Positions 17,259-25,982 of a stretch of 64,000 nucleotides of DNA are shown here, piece by piece (the stretch's first letter is position 1; each line of letters begins with the position of its first letter). Source of the stretch: Chryseobacterium paridis (GTDB lineage Bacteria > Bacteroidota > Bacteroidia > Flavobacteriales > Weeksellaceae); contig NZ_JAENHK010000001.1 of the NCBI RefSeq assembly GCF_016595215.1, positions 620,001 to 684,000 on the forward strand. Direction: 5' to 3'. The position numbers were made by a program, and so were the translations under genes. The notes under the pieces were generated by a model, which saw only the letters and a list, made by a program, of their open reading frames with translations, searched no databases and was not told where the DNA came from.

Positions 17259-17705
17259 ATGATAACAGAATCTCTAAAATCTCTTTATACAAGGGACCTA
17301 AGTAAATTAAAAACAGAAATTGAAGCCTATCAAAACGAAGAATCAATCTGGAAGATAGATGGGAACATCTTGAACTCTTCCGGAAACCTTTGCCTTCATT
17401 TGGTAGGAAACCTAAGTCATTTTATTGGTGCAATACTAGGAAACTCCGGATATATCAGAAACAGAGAACTTGAATTCTCCTTAAAAGATATTCCCCGAGC
17501 TGAATTAATTATACAAATTGAAAATACAATTAAAATTGTAAATTCTTCTCTTGATAAATTGACTCAGGTTGATCTGGAGAAAGAGTATCCTATTGAACCT
17601 TTGGGATATAAGATGAGTACTGAATATTTTCTGATTCATCTCATTGCCCATTTGGATTACCATTTGGGTCAGATCAATTATCACAGAAGATTGATGGACT
17701 TATAA
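17259..17705 (+). CDS. DinB/DUF1572 family protein
   Basis: The 148-residue protein resembles the DinB-like DUF1572 group: CLHLVGNLSHFIGAILG, a run of conserved hydrophobics, and HLIAHLDYHLGQINYHRR near the end. The three candidate metal-binding histidines of the DinB four-helix fold are His residues in HLVGNLSHF and in AHLDYHLGQ. Members of the superfamily bind nickel or zinc and some are bacillithiol- or mycothiol-dependent transferases; this one's activity is unknown. An earlier in-frame ATG at 17241 would overlap the preceding gene. I prefer the ATG at 17259 because homologues begin near MITESLKSLY. Confidence 0.82.
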   Translation: MITESLKSLYTRDLSKLKTEIEAYQNEESIWKIDGNILNSSGNLCLHLVGNLSHFIGAILGNSGYIRNRELEFSLKDIPRAELIIQIENTIKIVNSSLDKLTQVDLEKEYPIEPLGYKMSTEYFLIHLIAHLDYHLGQINYHRRLMDL

Positions 17706-17952
17706 GTATTCTTTTAAGACTAAAATTTTAATCTCTGTCAATCGTATAAGACAAAGCAGTAAACATGGCAGCTCTTAAAAGTATGTAGTTTAGTGAACTC
17801 TCGTTCTACTCAATTTTTCTATATAACTGGCTTCCAACAATTAAAGTTTTCATTTTCGTGTATTATTCTATTTTGGAATGAGAAAAATTTGGTAAATTGT
17901 ATTGATTTTTTTAAGTTAAAAATGAATACTAACTCATAAAAAAATAAAAACC

Positions 17953-18537
17953 ATGAAAAAACTATTATCATTAGTCACTATTATGGTCTTTTGTGTAAAC
18001 TTAAGTATTGCGCAAACTACCCAATCAAAACAATCCACTCCAACCAAAACAAAAAAGGAAGCTAAAGCAAAAAAAGAATCAGCATCAACAACTGGTGTAA
18101 AATTAAAGAAAGACGGCACCCCAGATAAACGTTACTCCTCTAATTCACAAGCTCCTACATCCGCAAAAGTAACATCAGCAGCTAATAGCACAGGTGTAAA
18201 ATTAAAAAAAGATGGTACCCCAGATAAGCGCTATGCATCTAAAACAACTGCTGCAAACGAGGTTGCACCAACTTCAAATACGGGTGGTGTAAAACTCAAA
18301 AAGGATGGAACTCCCGACAAACGTTATGGTGGTAACAAAGAAAATGTGAAAAATGTGCCACCAGCGCCAACTAAAACTGTTAGTAATCAGAGTCGCCCAA
18401 CGACCACAGGTAACTACACTCCTACAAGAGATAGAACTTTGCAAGGGCCAAACGGAGAAGAGGTTCTTACCGGCCCTCGTGGTGGTAAATACTACATCAA
18501 TAAAAACGGAAATAAAACTTATCTCAAAAAACAATAG
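17953..18537 (+). CDS. exported basic protein with three GVKLKKDGTPDKRY repeats
   Basis: A signal peptide (MKKLLSLVTIMVFCVNLSIA) is followed by three copies of GVKLKKDGTPDKRY separated by Ser/Thr/Ala-rich linkers. The C-terminus has LQGPNGEEVLTGPRGGKYYI followed by NKNGNKTYLK. The repeats match the basic adaptor segment (PBCV-type) first seen in chlorella-virus proteins and common in Bacteroidota exported proteins. The tail resembles the GPRGGxYYxNxxGNKxY motif of the same group. The protein is very basic and low in complexity, so it may bind acidic polymers at the cell surface, which is inference. Confidence 0.8.
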   Translation: MKKLLSLVTIMVFCVNLSIAQTTQSKQSTPTKTKKEAKAKKESASTTGVKLKKDGTPDKRYSSNSQAPTSAKVTSAANSTGVKLKKDGTPDKRYASKTTAANEVAPTSNTGGVKLKKDGTPDKRYGGNKENVKNVPPAPTKTVSNQSRPTTTGNYTPTRDRTLQGPNGEEVLTGPRGGKYYINKNGNKTYLKKQ

Positions 18538-18556
18538 TTTATTTCTTTGAAACTTA

Positions 18557-18584
18557 AAAAAGCTCACCTAGGTGAGCTTTTTAG
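18557..18584. terminator. perfect palindromic terminator
   Basis: A 26-bp perfect palindrome centred on CTAG gives a stem rich in GC at the top and A/T at the base, followed by further T residues. It terminates the basic repeat gene and may also serve the convergent nth gene. Confidence 0.75.
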
Positions 18585-18648
18585 TTTTATGTTATATACA
18601 ATTGAGCTAGCTTGATTGTTTTGATAAGCCTTCCAAATAAGAATCCTT

Positions 18649-19269
18649 TTATTTTTCGAACATCATTTTTGTAATGAAATCTTTTTCTCCTTTCCCTCTG
18701 GCCGGAGAATATTCTCTTCCGTAAAAAATAATCTGCAGATGAAGTTTATTCCATACTTCTTCTTTCCAAATATTTTTGGCATCTTTTTCCGTTTCTACAA
18801 CATTTTTTCCTGAAGTAAGCTTCCATTGGGTCATTAATCGATGAATATGTGTATCGACCGGGAAAGCCGGAAAGCCGAACCCCTGACTCATCACGACTGA
18901 TGCTGTTTTATGTCCGACCCCAGGTAATGCTTCCAGTTCTTCATAGGTTTGTGGTACTACTCCATTATGTTTTTCCAATAACAATTCAGCCATTCTTTTC
19001 AAATTTTTAGCCTTGGTATTGGAAAGCCCGATTTCTTTGATGAGTTCTTTGATCTCTGAAACTTCCAGCTGAGCCATCTTTTCCGGCGTTCCTGCCACTT
19101 TAAATAGTTGAGGGGTAACTTCATTCACCTTCTTATCAGTAGTCTGCGCAGAAAGCGCTACAGCAACCATCAATGTGTAAGCATCTGTATGAGCAAGAGG
19201 AATAGGGACTTCGGGATATAGTTTCTCTAATTCAAACTGAACAAGTTCAGCCCTTTGTTTTTTTGTCAT
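18649..19269 (-). CDS. nth: endonuclease III-like DNA glycosylase lacking the iron-sulfur loop
   Basis: The 206-residue protein has the helix-hairpin-helix LPGVGHKTASVV with the catalytic lysine and VDTHIHR with the catalytic aspartate. It removes oxidised pyrimidines and nicks the strand at abasic sites in base excision repair. Most Nth proteins end with four cysteines holding a [4Fe-4S] cluster. Here the end reads IFYGREYSPARGKGEKDF with no cysteine at all. The active site is intact, so the enzyme is probably functional without the cluster. A CAAAAATA box (19288-19295) lies just upstream. Confidence 0.92.
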   Translation of the reverse strand: MTKKQRAELVQFELEKLYPEVPIPLAHTDAYTLMVAVALSAQTTDKKVNEVTPQLFKVAGTPEKMAQLEVSEIKELIKEIGLSNTKAKNLKRMAELLLEKHNGVVPQTYEELEALPGVGHKTASVVMSQGFGFPAFPVDTHIHRLMTQWKLTSGKNVVETEKDAKNIWKEEVWNKLHLQIIFYGREYSPARGKGEKDFITKMMFEK

Positions 19270-19301
19270 TTAACCACTAAATTTGAACAAAAATAAACAT
19301 T

Positions 19302-19751
19302 ATGTTGAAAGTAGGAGATAAATTACCAAATTTTGAAGGAATCAATCAAGATGGAGAAAAAGTAACCTCATCTCAATTAATCGGAAAGAAGCTGGTTATA
19401 TTCTTTTATCCGCAAGCCAATACTCCAACGTGTACTGTAGAAGCTTGTAACCTAAGTGATAATTATTCGCAATTAGAAAAAGCAGGATTCCAGCTTTTAG
19501 GTATAAGTGGAGACTCTGTAAAAAAACAGAAAAACTTCCATAATAAATTTGCTTTCCCCTATGACTTAATTGCCGACGAAAGTAGAGATATTATTGAAAA
19601 ATTCGGGGTTTGGCAGGAAAAGAAAACCTTTGGTAAAACGTATATGGGAATTGTAAGAACTACATTTATTTTTGATGAAAAGGGTGTTTGTACAAGAGTC
19701 ATTGAAAAAGTGACATCCAAAACAGCCGCAGAACAAATTTTAGAAGGTTAA
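19302..19751 (+). CDS. bcp: thioredoxin-dependent peroxiredoxin (BCP family)
   Basis: The 149-residue protein has the BCP active site NTPTCTVEACNL, with peroxidatic Cys and the resolving Cys five residues later. The thioredoxin fold start (LPNFEGINQDGEKVTSSQ) and the late VRTTFIFDEKG strand fit the family. It reduces hydrogen peroxide and organic hydroperoxides with thioredoxin as electron donor in the cytoplasm. Length is normal. It is transcribed alone, divergent from nth. Confidence 0.95.
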   Translation: MLKVGDKLPNFEGINQDGEKVTSSQLIGKKLVIFFYPQANTPTCTVEACNLSDNYSQLEKAGFQLLGISGDSVKKQKNFHNKFAFPYDLIADESRDIIEKFGVWQEKKTFGKTYMGIVRTTFIFDEKGVCTRVIEKVTSKTAAEQILEG

Positions 19752-19822
19752 GTTCTCAATACAAATAACACAAATTTCCCCCCTACAGCATTAGCTTTAC
19801 CTAGTTTAGAAATTTGTGTTAT

Positions 19823-20356
19823 TTATTCTGTTTCGTAGTATCTTAACTCTTCATTATCATCAGGAAGCGTTATATATTTTTGAAATTTTAACCCCAGTTT
19901 TTCAATCAGCTTCTGAGAAGAAAAATTATCCTTGGAAGTAATTGCGGATATCTTCTTCAAACCAAACTCATCCATTCCTATGGATTTTACTTTTATAGCA
20001 GCTTCATAAGCATAACCTTTTCCTTCAAATTCATCCAGTAAAGAGAATCCAATATCTACAACATCAAGTCCTTCCCGTTCAAAGATACCGACAGCACCCA
20101 CTTTTTTATTCTCACCTTTAGTAACAACCAGATAATTCCCATACCCTAATCTTTCCAATTGAGGAAGAAATCTATTCTTTATATAATTTTCGGCATCTAA
20201 AATAGTTTTAAGATGACGATCTCCAATAAACTGAATGAATTTCGGCCTGTTATAAAGATCAAATATAAATTCTCTATCATCCAGAGATATTGGACGAAGG
20301 ATTAATCTTTCTGTTTCGTAGAAATTATTTTCTTCTGGTTGATTTTTTAGGCTCAT
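19823..20356 (-). CDS. GNAT family N-acetyltransferase
   Basis: The 177-residue protein has the RimJ/RimL-like start FYETERLILRPISLDDREFI and the acetyl-CoA site region GFSLLDEFEGKGYAYEAAI. The LKKISAITSKDNFSSQKLIE segment completes the fold. The substrate is not predictable. Its first 32 nt overlap the end of the upstream gene in another frame, so it is probably translated from the same message as the preceding hypothetical gene and manC. Confidence 0.87.
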   Translation of the reverse strand: MSLKNQPEENNFYETERLILRPISLDDREFIFDLYNRPKFIQFIGDRHLKTILDAENYIKNRFLPQLERLGYGNYLVVTKGENKKVGAVGIFEREGLDVVDIGFSLLDEFEGKGYAYEAAIKVKSIGMDEFGLKKISAITSKDNFSSQKLIEKLGLKFQKYITLPDDNEELRYYETE

Positions 20357-20987
20357 CTTTTGGTTGTTCTTTTTTTCCGATTTTTAAAAGCCTTGGATTA
20401 TTGGCACATTTCTTATTATAAAGCTCAATATATGTTCCATTATCTTTTACATTAGTAACAGCTCCAGTAGTTTTGTTTACCGTTATTGTATAATGTGTTT
20501 TCTGATAAGGACATTCTTTTGACGTTAGCTTTCCTAAATCTAAATAATAATTTGACTGGTCTTCATAATAATTCCCTGCTACATCTGTAAATTCCTCATC
20601 TATCATATATCCATCTGCTGTGGCAGCAATAGCAGCCTCCTGTACATTGTCAATTTTTCCCAAAAATCTCTTCAATGCATCAAGATCAGTTACATAATTG
20701 GTTTTTCCTCCTGATGAATAAACAATATAATAAAAGCTATCTTCATCTGGAAACATATCAAATCCTGAGACTTGCGGTGTATAATCTTTTTTAGTTCCTG
20801 AAACTTTGATTTCCTGATCTTTTCCATAGGTATTATAATTTAATACCCAGAAATCTATCTTATCATTTGGTTCAATTCCCTGAAGAATATTCGGAATACT
20901 TGAAAATTTTTTCTTCACCTGAGAATAGCCTAATACTCCAGAAAGAATAAAGACGAATATGATACATTTTGAAATTAGTTTGTCCAT
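20325..20987 (-). CDS. exported hypothetical protein
   Basis: The 220-residue protein has an N-terminal signal segment (IIFVFILSGVLGYSQ), a moderately polar body with many Tyr and Asp residues, and a Lys-rich end (EQPKDEPKKSTRRK). Two cysteines (KECPYQK and KKCANN) might form a disulfide. I do not recognise a domain. It lies 31 nt after manC and overlaps the GNAT gene, so it belongs to the leftward operon. Confidence 0.65.
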   Translation of the reverse strand: MDKLISKCIIFVFILSGVLGYSQVKKKFSSIPNILQGIEPNDKIDFWVLNYNTYGKDQEIKVSGTKKDYTPQVSGFDMFPDEDSFYYIVYSSGGKTNYVTDLDALKRFLGKIDNVQEAAIAATADGYMIDEEFTDVAGNYYEDQSNYYLDLGKLTSKECPYQKTHYTITVNKTTGAVTNVKDNGTYIELYNKKCANNPRLLKIGKKEQPKDEPKKSTRRK

Positions 20988-21018
20988 AATTCGAAAGTTA
21001 ACAAATGAGGATCAATTA

Positions 21019-22101
21019 TTACATGAATTTTTCTCCTTTTTTGAAGTTTTTGAGATCGAGAACATAGTCTTTTATAAGCTGATCATTATCCCGTGGGCAA
21101 ATAAGCAAAGCTTTATCTGTATCTACGATGATGTAATTCTCCAAACCATCTATAATAACAGCTTTGTTATTACTTTTCATCCGCACAATATTACCCTTTG
21201 AATTATATGATAAAAGATATTTTAGATTCATTGTATTCTCACGCTCATCCTTTTCAGCATTTTCATAAACAGAAGTCCAGGTCCCTAAATCACTCCAACC
21301 TAAATCGGAAGGTATTACATATACGTTTTTAGCTTTTTCTAAAATTCCATTATCAATTGAAATTTTCTGAACTTTCGGATAAATAAGCTCAATACAATCA
21401 TTCTCCCCATCGGCATTGTATTCACATGCCATAAAATGTTGTGTCATTTCAGGAAGGTAAGTTTCAAATGCTTTATGAATGCTTTTGACGTTCCAGATAA
21501 AAATCCCTGCATTCCACAGAAAATCTCCACTTTCCAAAAAGCTTTGGGCTATTTCTAAAATAGGTTTTTCTGTAAATGTTTTAACTTTAAAATATTCAGC
21601 ATTTTTCTTGTCTACAAACTGGATATATCCATACCCTGTATCAGGTCTGGTTGGTGTAATTCCAAGTGTAACGAGGTAATCATTTTTTGAAGCAAGATCA
21701 AAAGCAAGTTCTACTTTCTCAAGAAAGATATCTTCCTTTAATATTAAATGGTCAGCAGGCAAAACAACTATCGTAGCGTCTGCATCAATCTCTGCAATTT
21801 TATTTGCCATGTAAAGATTACAGGCAGCTGTATTCTTCATCAGAGGCTCGCCAACGATATTATTTTCTGGAATTTCAGGCAACTGTTGATGAGAAAGATT
21901 TACATATTCTTTGTTTGTAATGACGAATATATTCTCATTAGGAATAATCTTACTGATCCTGTCATAGGTTTGCTGAATCATTGTACGTCCAACACCTAAA
22001 ATATCCTGAAATTGTTTTGGAAATTTTTGTGTACTCATGGGCCAGAATCGACTACCAATTCCACCCGCCATAATAACACAATACTTATCTGATTTTGACA
22101 T
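21019..22101 (-). CDS. manC: mannose-1-phosphate guanylyltransferase
   Basis: The 360-residue protein has the nucleotidyltransferase start MAGGIGSRFWPMSTQKFPKQ and the FTEKP segment. The VLPADHLI region and SFLESGDFLWNAGIFIW complete the guanylyltransferase signature. It makes GDP-mannose from mannose-1-phosphate and GTP for surface polysaccharides. There is no C-terminal isomerase domain, so it is the monofunctional form. The gene starts 2 nt after the sprT-like gene. Confidence 0.93.
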   Translation of the reverse strand: MSKSDKYCVIMAGGIGSRFWPMSTQKFPKQFQDILGVGRTMIQQTYDRISKIIPNENIFVITNKEYVNLSHQQLPEIPENNIVGEPLMKNTAACNLYMANKIAEIDADATIVVLPADHLILKEDIFLEKVELAFDLASKNDYLVTLGITPTRPDTGYGYIQFVDKKNAEYFKVKTFTEKPILEIAQSFLESGDFLWNAGIFIWNVKSIHKAFETYLPEMTQHFMACEYNADGENDCIELIYPKVQKISIDNGILEKAKNVYVIPSDLGWSDLGTWTSVYENAEKDERENTMNLKYLLSYNSKGNIVRMKSNNKAVIIDGLENYIIVDTDKALLICPRDNDQLIKDYVLDLKNFKKGEKFM

Positions 22102-22103
22102 GC

Positions 22104-22694
22104 TTAACTACATTTTTCTACCCGTGCCAAAGGCTTGAATGAATACTTCCTCCCAGTAGCCAGGTTCTTACAAAGATAGTTTTTTTTAATCAGACCTTCT
22201 AAAAAATACTTTTCGTTTCGGTACATAAAAAAATCTCCCTTTTTCAGCTCTTCTATGAATTGAAGCTTATCGTCTTGTTTTTCAATATGGAAATACTTTA
22301 CCAGTTCAGGACTTGCCATAAAATTGGCTTTTGGAGATCGTGAAAATTTCACAATAATGGGCTTTAAGTCTTCATCATATACCTCAACACTTTCCAGAAG
22401 CATTCTTCTGAATGTATCTTTCCACTCATTTCCATGCGGGGAAATACGTCTTCCATATTTTTCAAAGGCAATAAGATGTGCCAGCTCATGAGTCAGAACA
22501 AAGAAAAAGAGCTGTGGAGCCAACGTAGAGTTGATCGTTATTTCATGGGAATTATCTGGGAGTTTTCTGTAATCTCCCAGTTTAGAATTCCTATTTCGTC
22601 TAATTTTTATATGGATATAATAATCTGAAAACCATATTTTTAAATACTGAAGTGTGTTCTGTGGTAAATATTTTTCTAGTGACTGAATAGACAT
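22104..22694 (-). CDS. SprT-like zinc metalloprotein
   Basis: The 196-residue protein has the HELAHLIAFEKYGR motif of the SprT/Spartan-like fold, with the HExxH zinc site and a later HGNEWKDTFRRML region supplying the usual third ligand segment. Bacterial SprT-like proteins are predicted metallopeptidases, but substrates are unknown. It has no signal peptide. The gene begins one nucleotide after tolC and is followed closely by manC. Confidence 0.85.
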   Translation of the reverse strand: MSIQSLEKYLPQNTLQYLKIWFSDYYIHIKIRRNRNSKLGDYRKLPDNSHEITINSTLAPQLFFFVLTHELAHLIAFEKYGRRISPHGNEWKDTFRRMLLESVEVYDEDLKPIIVKFSRSPKANFMASPELVKYFHIEKQDDKLQFIEELKKGDFFMYRNEKYFLEGLIKKNYLCKNLATGRKYSFKPLARVEKCS

Positions 22695-22695
22695 T

Positions 22696-24036
22696 TTACA
22701 AACTTAGTGGAATTCCTGCATAGAAATTCAACAATTTAAGACTAAAAAGATAATTAAACTTAGCCTGAGCTACAGAACCTTGTGCATTAGCATAATTATT
22801 TCTCGCCACATTCAGGTCAAAAATAGTAGTTCTTCCTGCAGCATAGCTCTTTTCGGCAAAATCCAATGAAAGCTTTGTGCTTTTGGCAGCTTCTACAGCT
22901 GATAAATAAGCCTCATAATTGGCTTCCACATCAAACTGGGCTTTTTGCACATTCTGTCTTACAGCTTGTTTTTGTTGCTCCAATGTATTTTTAGCAGAAC
23001 TTTCATTGATCTTCGATTGTTCAACCTGCAATTTTGTTACTCCCTTATTGAAAATGGGAACACTCACAGACAATCCGGCTTGTTGACCAAAGTTATCTTT
23101 ATACTGTTGGAAAAGATTACGCTCTTTAATATATACCAATGAATTTCCTACATTATCAGTATTAAGCAGGTTATTATAGAAACTTCCTATTCCCGCACTC
23201 GCTGTTACTGTTGGCCAAAATGCTGTTTTTGAAACTTCCGTTTGTGCTTCTGCCGATCTGATTCTACTTTCTGCTGCTTTTATTTGTGGCTGATTATCGT
23301 AAGCAGTATTTAAAACCTCATCTACCGATTTCAGTTGTGGAGTAAGTTCATCAGGAACGTTTACATCTTCAACATCAAAATCTTTATATTCCTGCAATTG
23401 CAATAACTGGGCTAAGGCAAATAAACTTCTGCCCGTATTAATCTCTGCTGTTTTAAGGTTTTGTTTTTCTCTGGCTAATGCTGATTGAGCTTCAGCAAGA
23501 ACCGTTTCAGCAGTTGTCCCAACTTTAGTCGTTATTTTAGCCCTGTCATACTGCTTTTGCGCATTTTCAACAGCACTTTCTGAGATCTTTACAATCTCTT
23601 TATTCAGAAGGGTCGTTAAATATTGTTGTGCAATCTGCAGAGAGATGTCATTTTTTATGGTTTCGATGTCATATTGACTTGCCTCTACATCAAATTGTGA
23701 TTTTCTAATGTTCTTCTCCAGTCTACCATTGTTGTACACCAAAATGTCTGCTGATAGACTTGCATTATTACTAAATCTATCATTCCTGATACTTCCGGTA
23801 CCTAATGAAGCCTGTCCAAAACTGACTGTGTTTCCTACACTTGCTGATACAGAAGGTAAATATCCTTTTTTAGCAATTCTAAGGTTAGAGTCCTGAACTT
23901 GTTTAGAATATTCATTTTGGATAACCTGAAGGTTATGCTTTACTGCATAATCCACACATTCTCTTAAGGACCATTTTTTCTGAGCATTGATACCCAGACA
24001 AGTTAATCCAAAAACGAAGATCCAAACTTTTTTCAT
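22696..24036 (-). CDS. TolC family outer membrane efflux protein
   Basis: From the ATG at 24036 the protein has 446 residues and begins with signal peptide MKKVWIFVFGLTCLGINAQ, then WSLRECVDYAVKHNLQV, the conserved start of the TolC fold. Two OEP repeats follow, with coiled-coil stretches such as VSKTAFWPTVTASAG and a final FDLNVARNNYANAQG. It forms a trimeric tunnel through the outer membrane and periplasm for type I secretion or RND pumps. No pump or adaptor gene is adjacent in the window. An upstream start would add 16 residues before the signal peptide and is unlikely. Confidence 0.92.
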   Translation of the reverse strand: MKKVWIFVFGLTCLGINAQKKWSLRECVDYAVKHNLQVIQNEYSKQVQDSNLRIAKKGYLPSVSASVGNTVSFGQASLGTGSIRNDRFSNNASLSADILVYNNGRLEKNIRKSQFDVEASQYDIETIKNDISLQIAQQYLTTLLNKEIVKISESAVENAQKQYDRAKITTKVGTTAETVLAEAQSALAREKQNLKTAEINTGRSLFALAQLLQLQEYKDFDVEDVNVPDELTPQLKSVDEVLNTAYDNQPQIKAAESRIRSAEAQTEVSKTAFWPTVTASAGIGSFYNNLLNTDNVGNSLVYIKERNLFQQYKDNFGQQAGLSVSVPIFNKGVTKLQVEQSKINESSAKNTLEQQKQAVRQNVQKAQFDVEANYEAYLSAVEAAKSTKLSLDFAEKSYAAGRTTIFDLNVARNNYANAQGSVAQAKFNYLFSLKLLNFYAGIPLSL

Positions 24037-24069
24037 ATGTATATGTTTATTTGTTTTTTTAATGGCCAT

Positions 24070-24123
24070 ATGGAATCGTATCATTTAATCAGTATTTGCA
24101 CATGCAAACCACGGCGATTTCAT
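24070..24123. repeat. short inverted-repeat leader, copy 2
   Basis: ATGGAATCG (24070-24078) and CGATTTCAT (24115-24123) repeat the arms found before exbD, 54 nt end to end. TTTGCACATGCAAA lies between them as an inner palindrome. Both copies sit in the 5' leader of a minus-strand envelope gene. Confidence 0.45.
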
Positions 24124-24220
24124 ATTAAGAATTTACCATATTAGACGTACCAAATATAAAAAAGTTACACATTTAAAAATTATTGTTTCATTTTAATAAA
24201 ACTTTTGAGAATTTTGCATC

Positions 24221-25465
24221 ATGACAACCAAAGAATATCAGGAAGCCGTTGACTGGCTTTTCGTACAAGCACCCAACTACCAGATCGATGGTGAGAAGGC
24301 CTACAAGCCCGGTTTGGACAATATAACAAAGCTTTGTTCCTTTTTTGATAATCCTCAGGAAAAATTAAAATGCATCCATATCGGAGGCACAAATGGAAAG
24401 GGCTCAACAAGCAATATGCTCGCTTCTATTCTCCAGGAGGCAGGATATAAAGTCGGAATCTATAATTCACCCCATCTTATCGAATTTACAGAACGAATAA
24501 AAGTAAATGGTCAGAATTGTAATAAAGAATTTGTATTTGATTTTATTCAAAAGCTCAAAACGCTTCCCAAAGATATCCTTCCTTCTTTTTTTGAGTTTAC
24601 AACAATAATGGCTTTTGAATATTTTTATCAGCAACAAGTTGATTTTGCCATTATAGAAGTAGGATTAGGAGGAAGATTAGATTCTACAAATATCATACGG
24701 CCATTGGTTTCTGCAATTACCAATGTACAGCTAGATCATCAGAATATTTTAGGCAATACCGTTGAAGAAATTGCAGTAGAAAAAGCGGGTATTGTTAAAA
24801 ATCGCATCTCCATTATTTCCGGGGATGAAAATGAGGTTGTCAAGAATATCATTCGCGATAAAGCGATTCAAAATAATGCTCCTTTTGTTGATGCCACTCT
24901 TCTACAATCAGATTTAAAATCAGACCTCAAAGGAAACTATCAGCAAAAAAACATCAAGGTCGTTTTAGCTTTAACTGATGAATTAGCCAAGCTAGATATT
25001 AAAATTTCTCCTGAGAATATCAAGAATGGATTACTAAACGTACACCAGAATACTGGATTTATAGGCCGTTGGTTTGAATTTTCAAAAAACCCTTTAACAA
25101 TTTGTGACACTGCCCATAATCAGGCTGGCTTGGAACAGGTTTTTTCACAACTTAATTCTATAGATCGTCATAAACATGTTATTTTAGGTTTTGTAAACGA
25201 TAAGAAAATTGATGAAGTAATGAATTTACTTCCGGAGAATTCTGAATTTTATTTTGCAAAACCTGCCATTCACAGGGGAAGACATCCACAGGATTATGAA
25301 GATTTACTCATTAATGCAAAAATAATTTATAAAATTTTCGATTCTGTACAGGAAGCGTATTTATCTGCAAAACAAGAATGTACAAATGAAGAAATGATTT
25401 TTATTGGTGGAAGTAACTTTGTAGTCGGAGAATTTTTAGAAAAAAATTTGGAGATTTCCAGATAA
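24221..25465 (+). CDS. folC: bifunctional folylpolyglutamate/dihydrofolate synthase
   Basis: The 414-residue protein has the Mur-ligase P-loop GTNGKGST (residues 56-63), the SPHLIEFTERIKVNG segment and VGLGGRLDSTNI, all diagnostic of FolC. It adds glutamate to dihydropteroate and to folates using ATP. Length matches the family. It diverges from tolC and stops about 40 nt before the tRNA-Val genes. Confidence 0.95.
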   Translation: MTTKEYQEAVDWLFVQAPNYQIDGEKAYKPGLDNITKLCSFFDNPQEKLKCIHIGGTNGKGSTSNMLASILQEAGYKVGIYNSPHLIEFTERIKVNGQNCNKEFVFDFIQKLKTLPKDILPSFFEFTTIMAFEYFYQQQVDFAIIEVGLGGRLDSTNIIRPLVSAITNVQLDHQNILGNTVEEIAVEKAGIVKNRISIISGDENEVVKNIIRDKAIQNNAPFVDATLLQSDLKSDLKGNYQQKNIKVVLALTDELAKLDIKISPENIKNGLLNVHQNTGFIGRWFEFSKNPLTICDTAHNQAGLEQVFSQLNSIDRHKHVILGFVNDKKIDEVMNLLPENSEFYFAKPAIHRGRHPQDYEDLLINAKIIYKIFDSVQEAYLSAKQECTNEEMIFIGGSNFVVGEFLEKNLEISR

Positions 25466-25477
25466 GTCGTATATTTG
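25447..25477 (+). promoter_or_regulatory. Bacteroidota-type promoter of the tRNA-Val pair
   Basis: TTTG (25447-25450) and TATATTTG (25470-25477) are separated by exactly 19 nt, the known -33/-7 layout of the Bacteroidota primary sigma factor. The first tRNA base lies 30 nt downstream. The -33 box is inside the 3' end of folC. Confidence 0.75.
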
Positions 25478-25507
25478 CACCACTCTAAACGAGAAAACAA
25501 GTATAGA

Positions 25508-25582
25508 GGGTTCTTAGCTCAGTTGGTTCAGAGCATCTGGTTTACACCCAGAGGGTCGGGGGTTCGAATCCCTCAGGACCCA
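25508..25582 (+). tRNA. tRNA-Val (anticodon TAC)
   Basis: The sequence folds as a full cloverleaf. The acceptor stem pairs GGGTTCT with AGGACCC, the anticodon stem TCTGG/CCAGA carries loop TTTACAC with anticodon TAC, and the T arm contains GGTTCGAATCC. Discriminator base is A. The CCA tail is not encoded. Confidence 0.97.
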
Positions 25583-25615
25583 CAAAAGGTCACTGAAGCC
25601 TTTCAAAAGAATTCA

Positions 25616-25690
25616 GGGCTCTTAGCTCAGTTGGTTCAGAGCATCTGGTTTACACCCAGAGGGTCGGGGGTTCGAATCCCTCAGGGCCCA
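25616..25690 (+). tRNA. tRNA-Val (anticodon TAC), second copy
   Basis: It is identical to the first copy except for one base pair in the acceptor stem. GGGCTCT now pairs with AGGGCCC, so a T:A pair became C:G with both sides changed. A 33-nt spacer separates the two genes. The anticodon is again TAC. Confidence 0.97.
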
Positions 25691-25693
25691 CAG

Positions 25694-25730
25694 AAAATCT
25701 CTCAGGAAACTGGGAGATTTTTCTTTTTTA
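25694..25730 (+). terminator. terminator of the tRNA-Val transcript
   Basis: AAAATCTCTCAG pairs with CTGGGAGATTTT (12 bp with one T-G pair, 4-nt loop), followed by a strong T run. Confidence 0.85.
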
Positions 25731-25982
25731 TCCCTCTATAAGTAGTTCCTCTTTACACAATCTTACTTTTTGTAGGATGGATTCTTTTATTCCTATATTA
25801 TAAATCAAAATCTAAAATGTTAAGTTTGGGCGCACTCAATGCTTTACTTTACTACAATATCTGATTGAAAATAAAATAAAGATTCTAGTAATAAAACACT
25901 TCAATCAAAACAAGTGGAAAACCCCAAACTGTGAATTAAAAAATATTTTTATATTAGCTGGACACAAAAACATGAATATACA

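Noticed and set aside
25475..25741. Open reading frame across both tRNA-Val genes with an internal repeat
   Set aside because: The reading frame is a by-product of the two tRNA genes; the repeat in the translation is the duplicated tRNA sequence.
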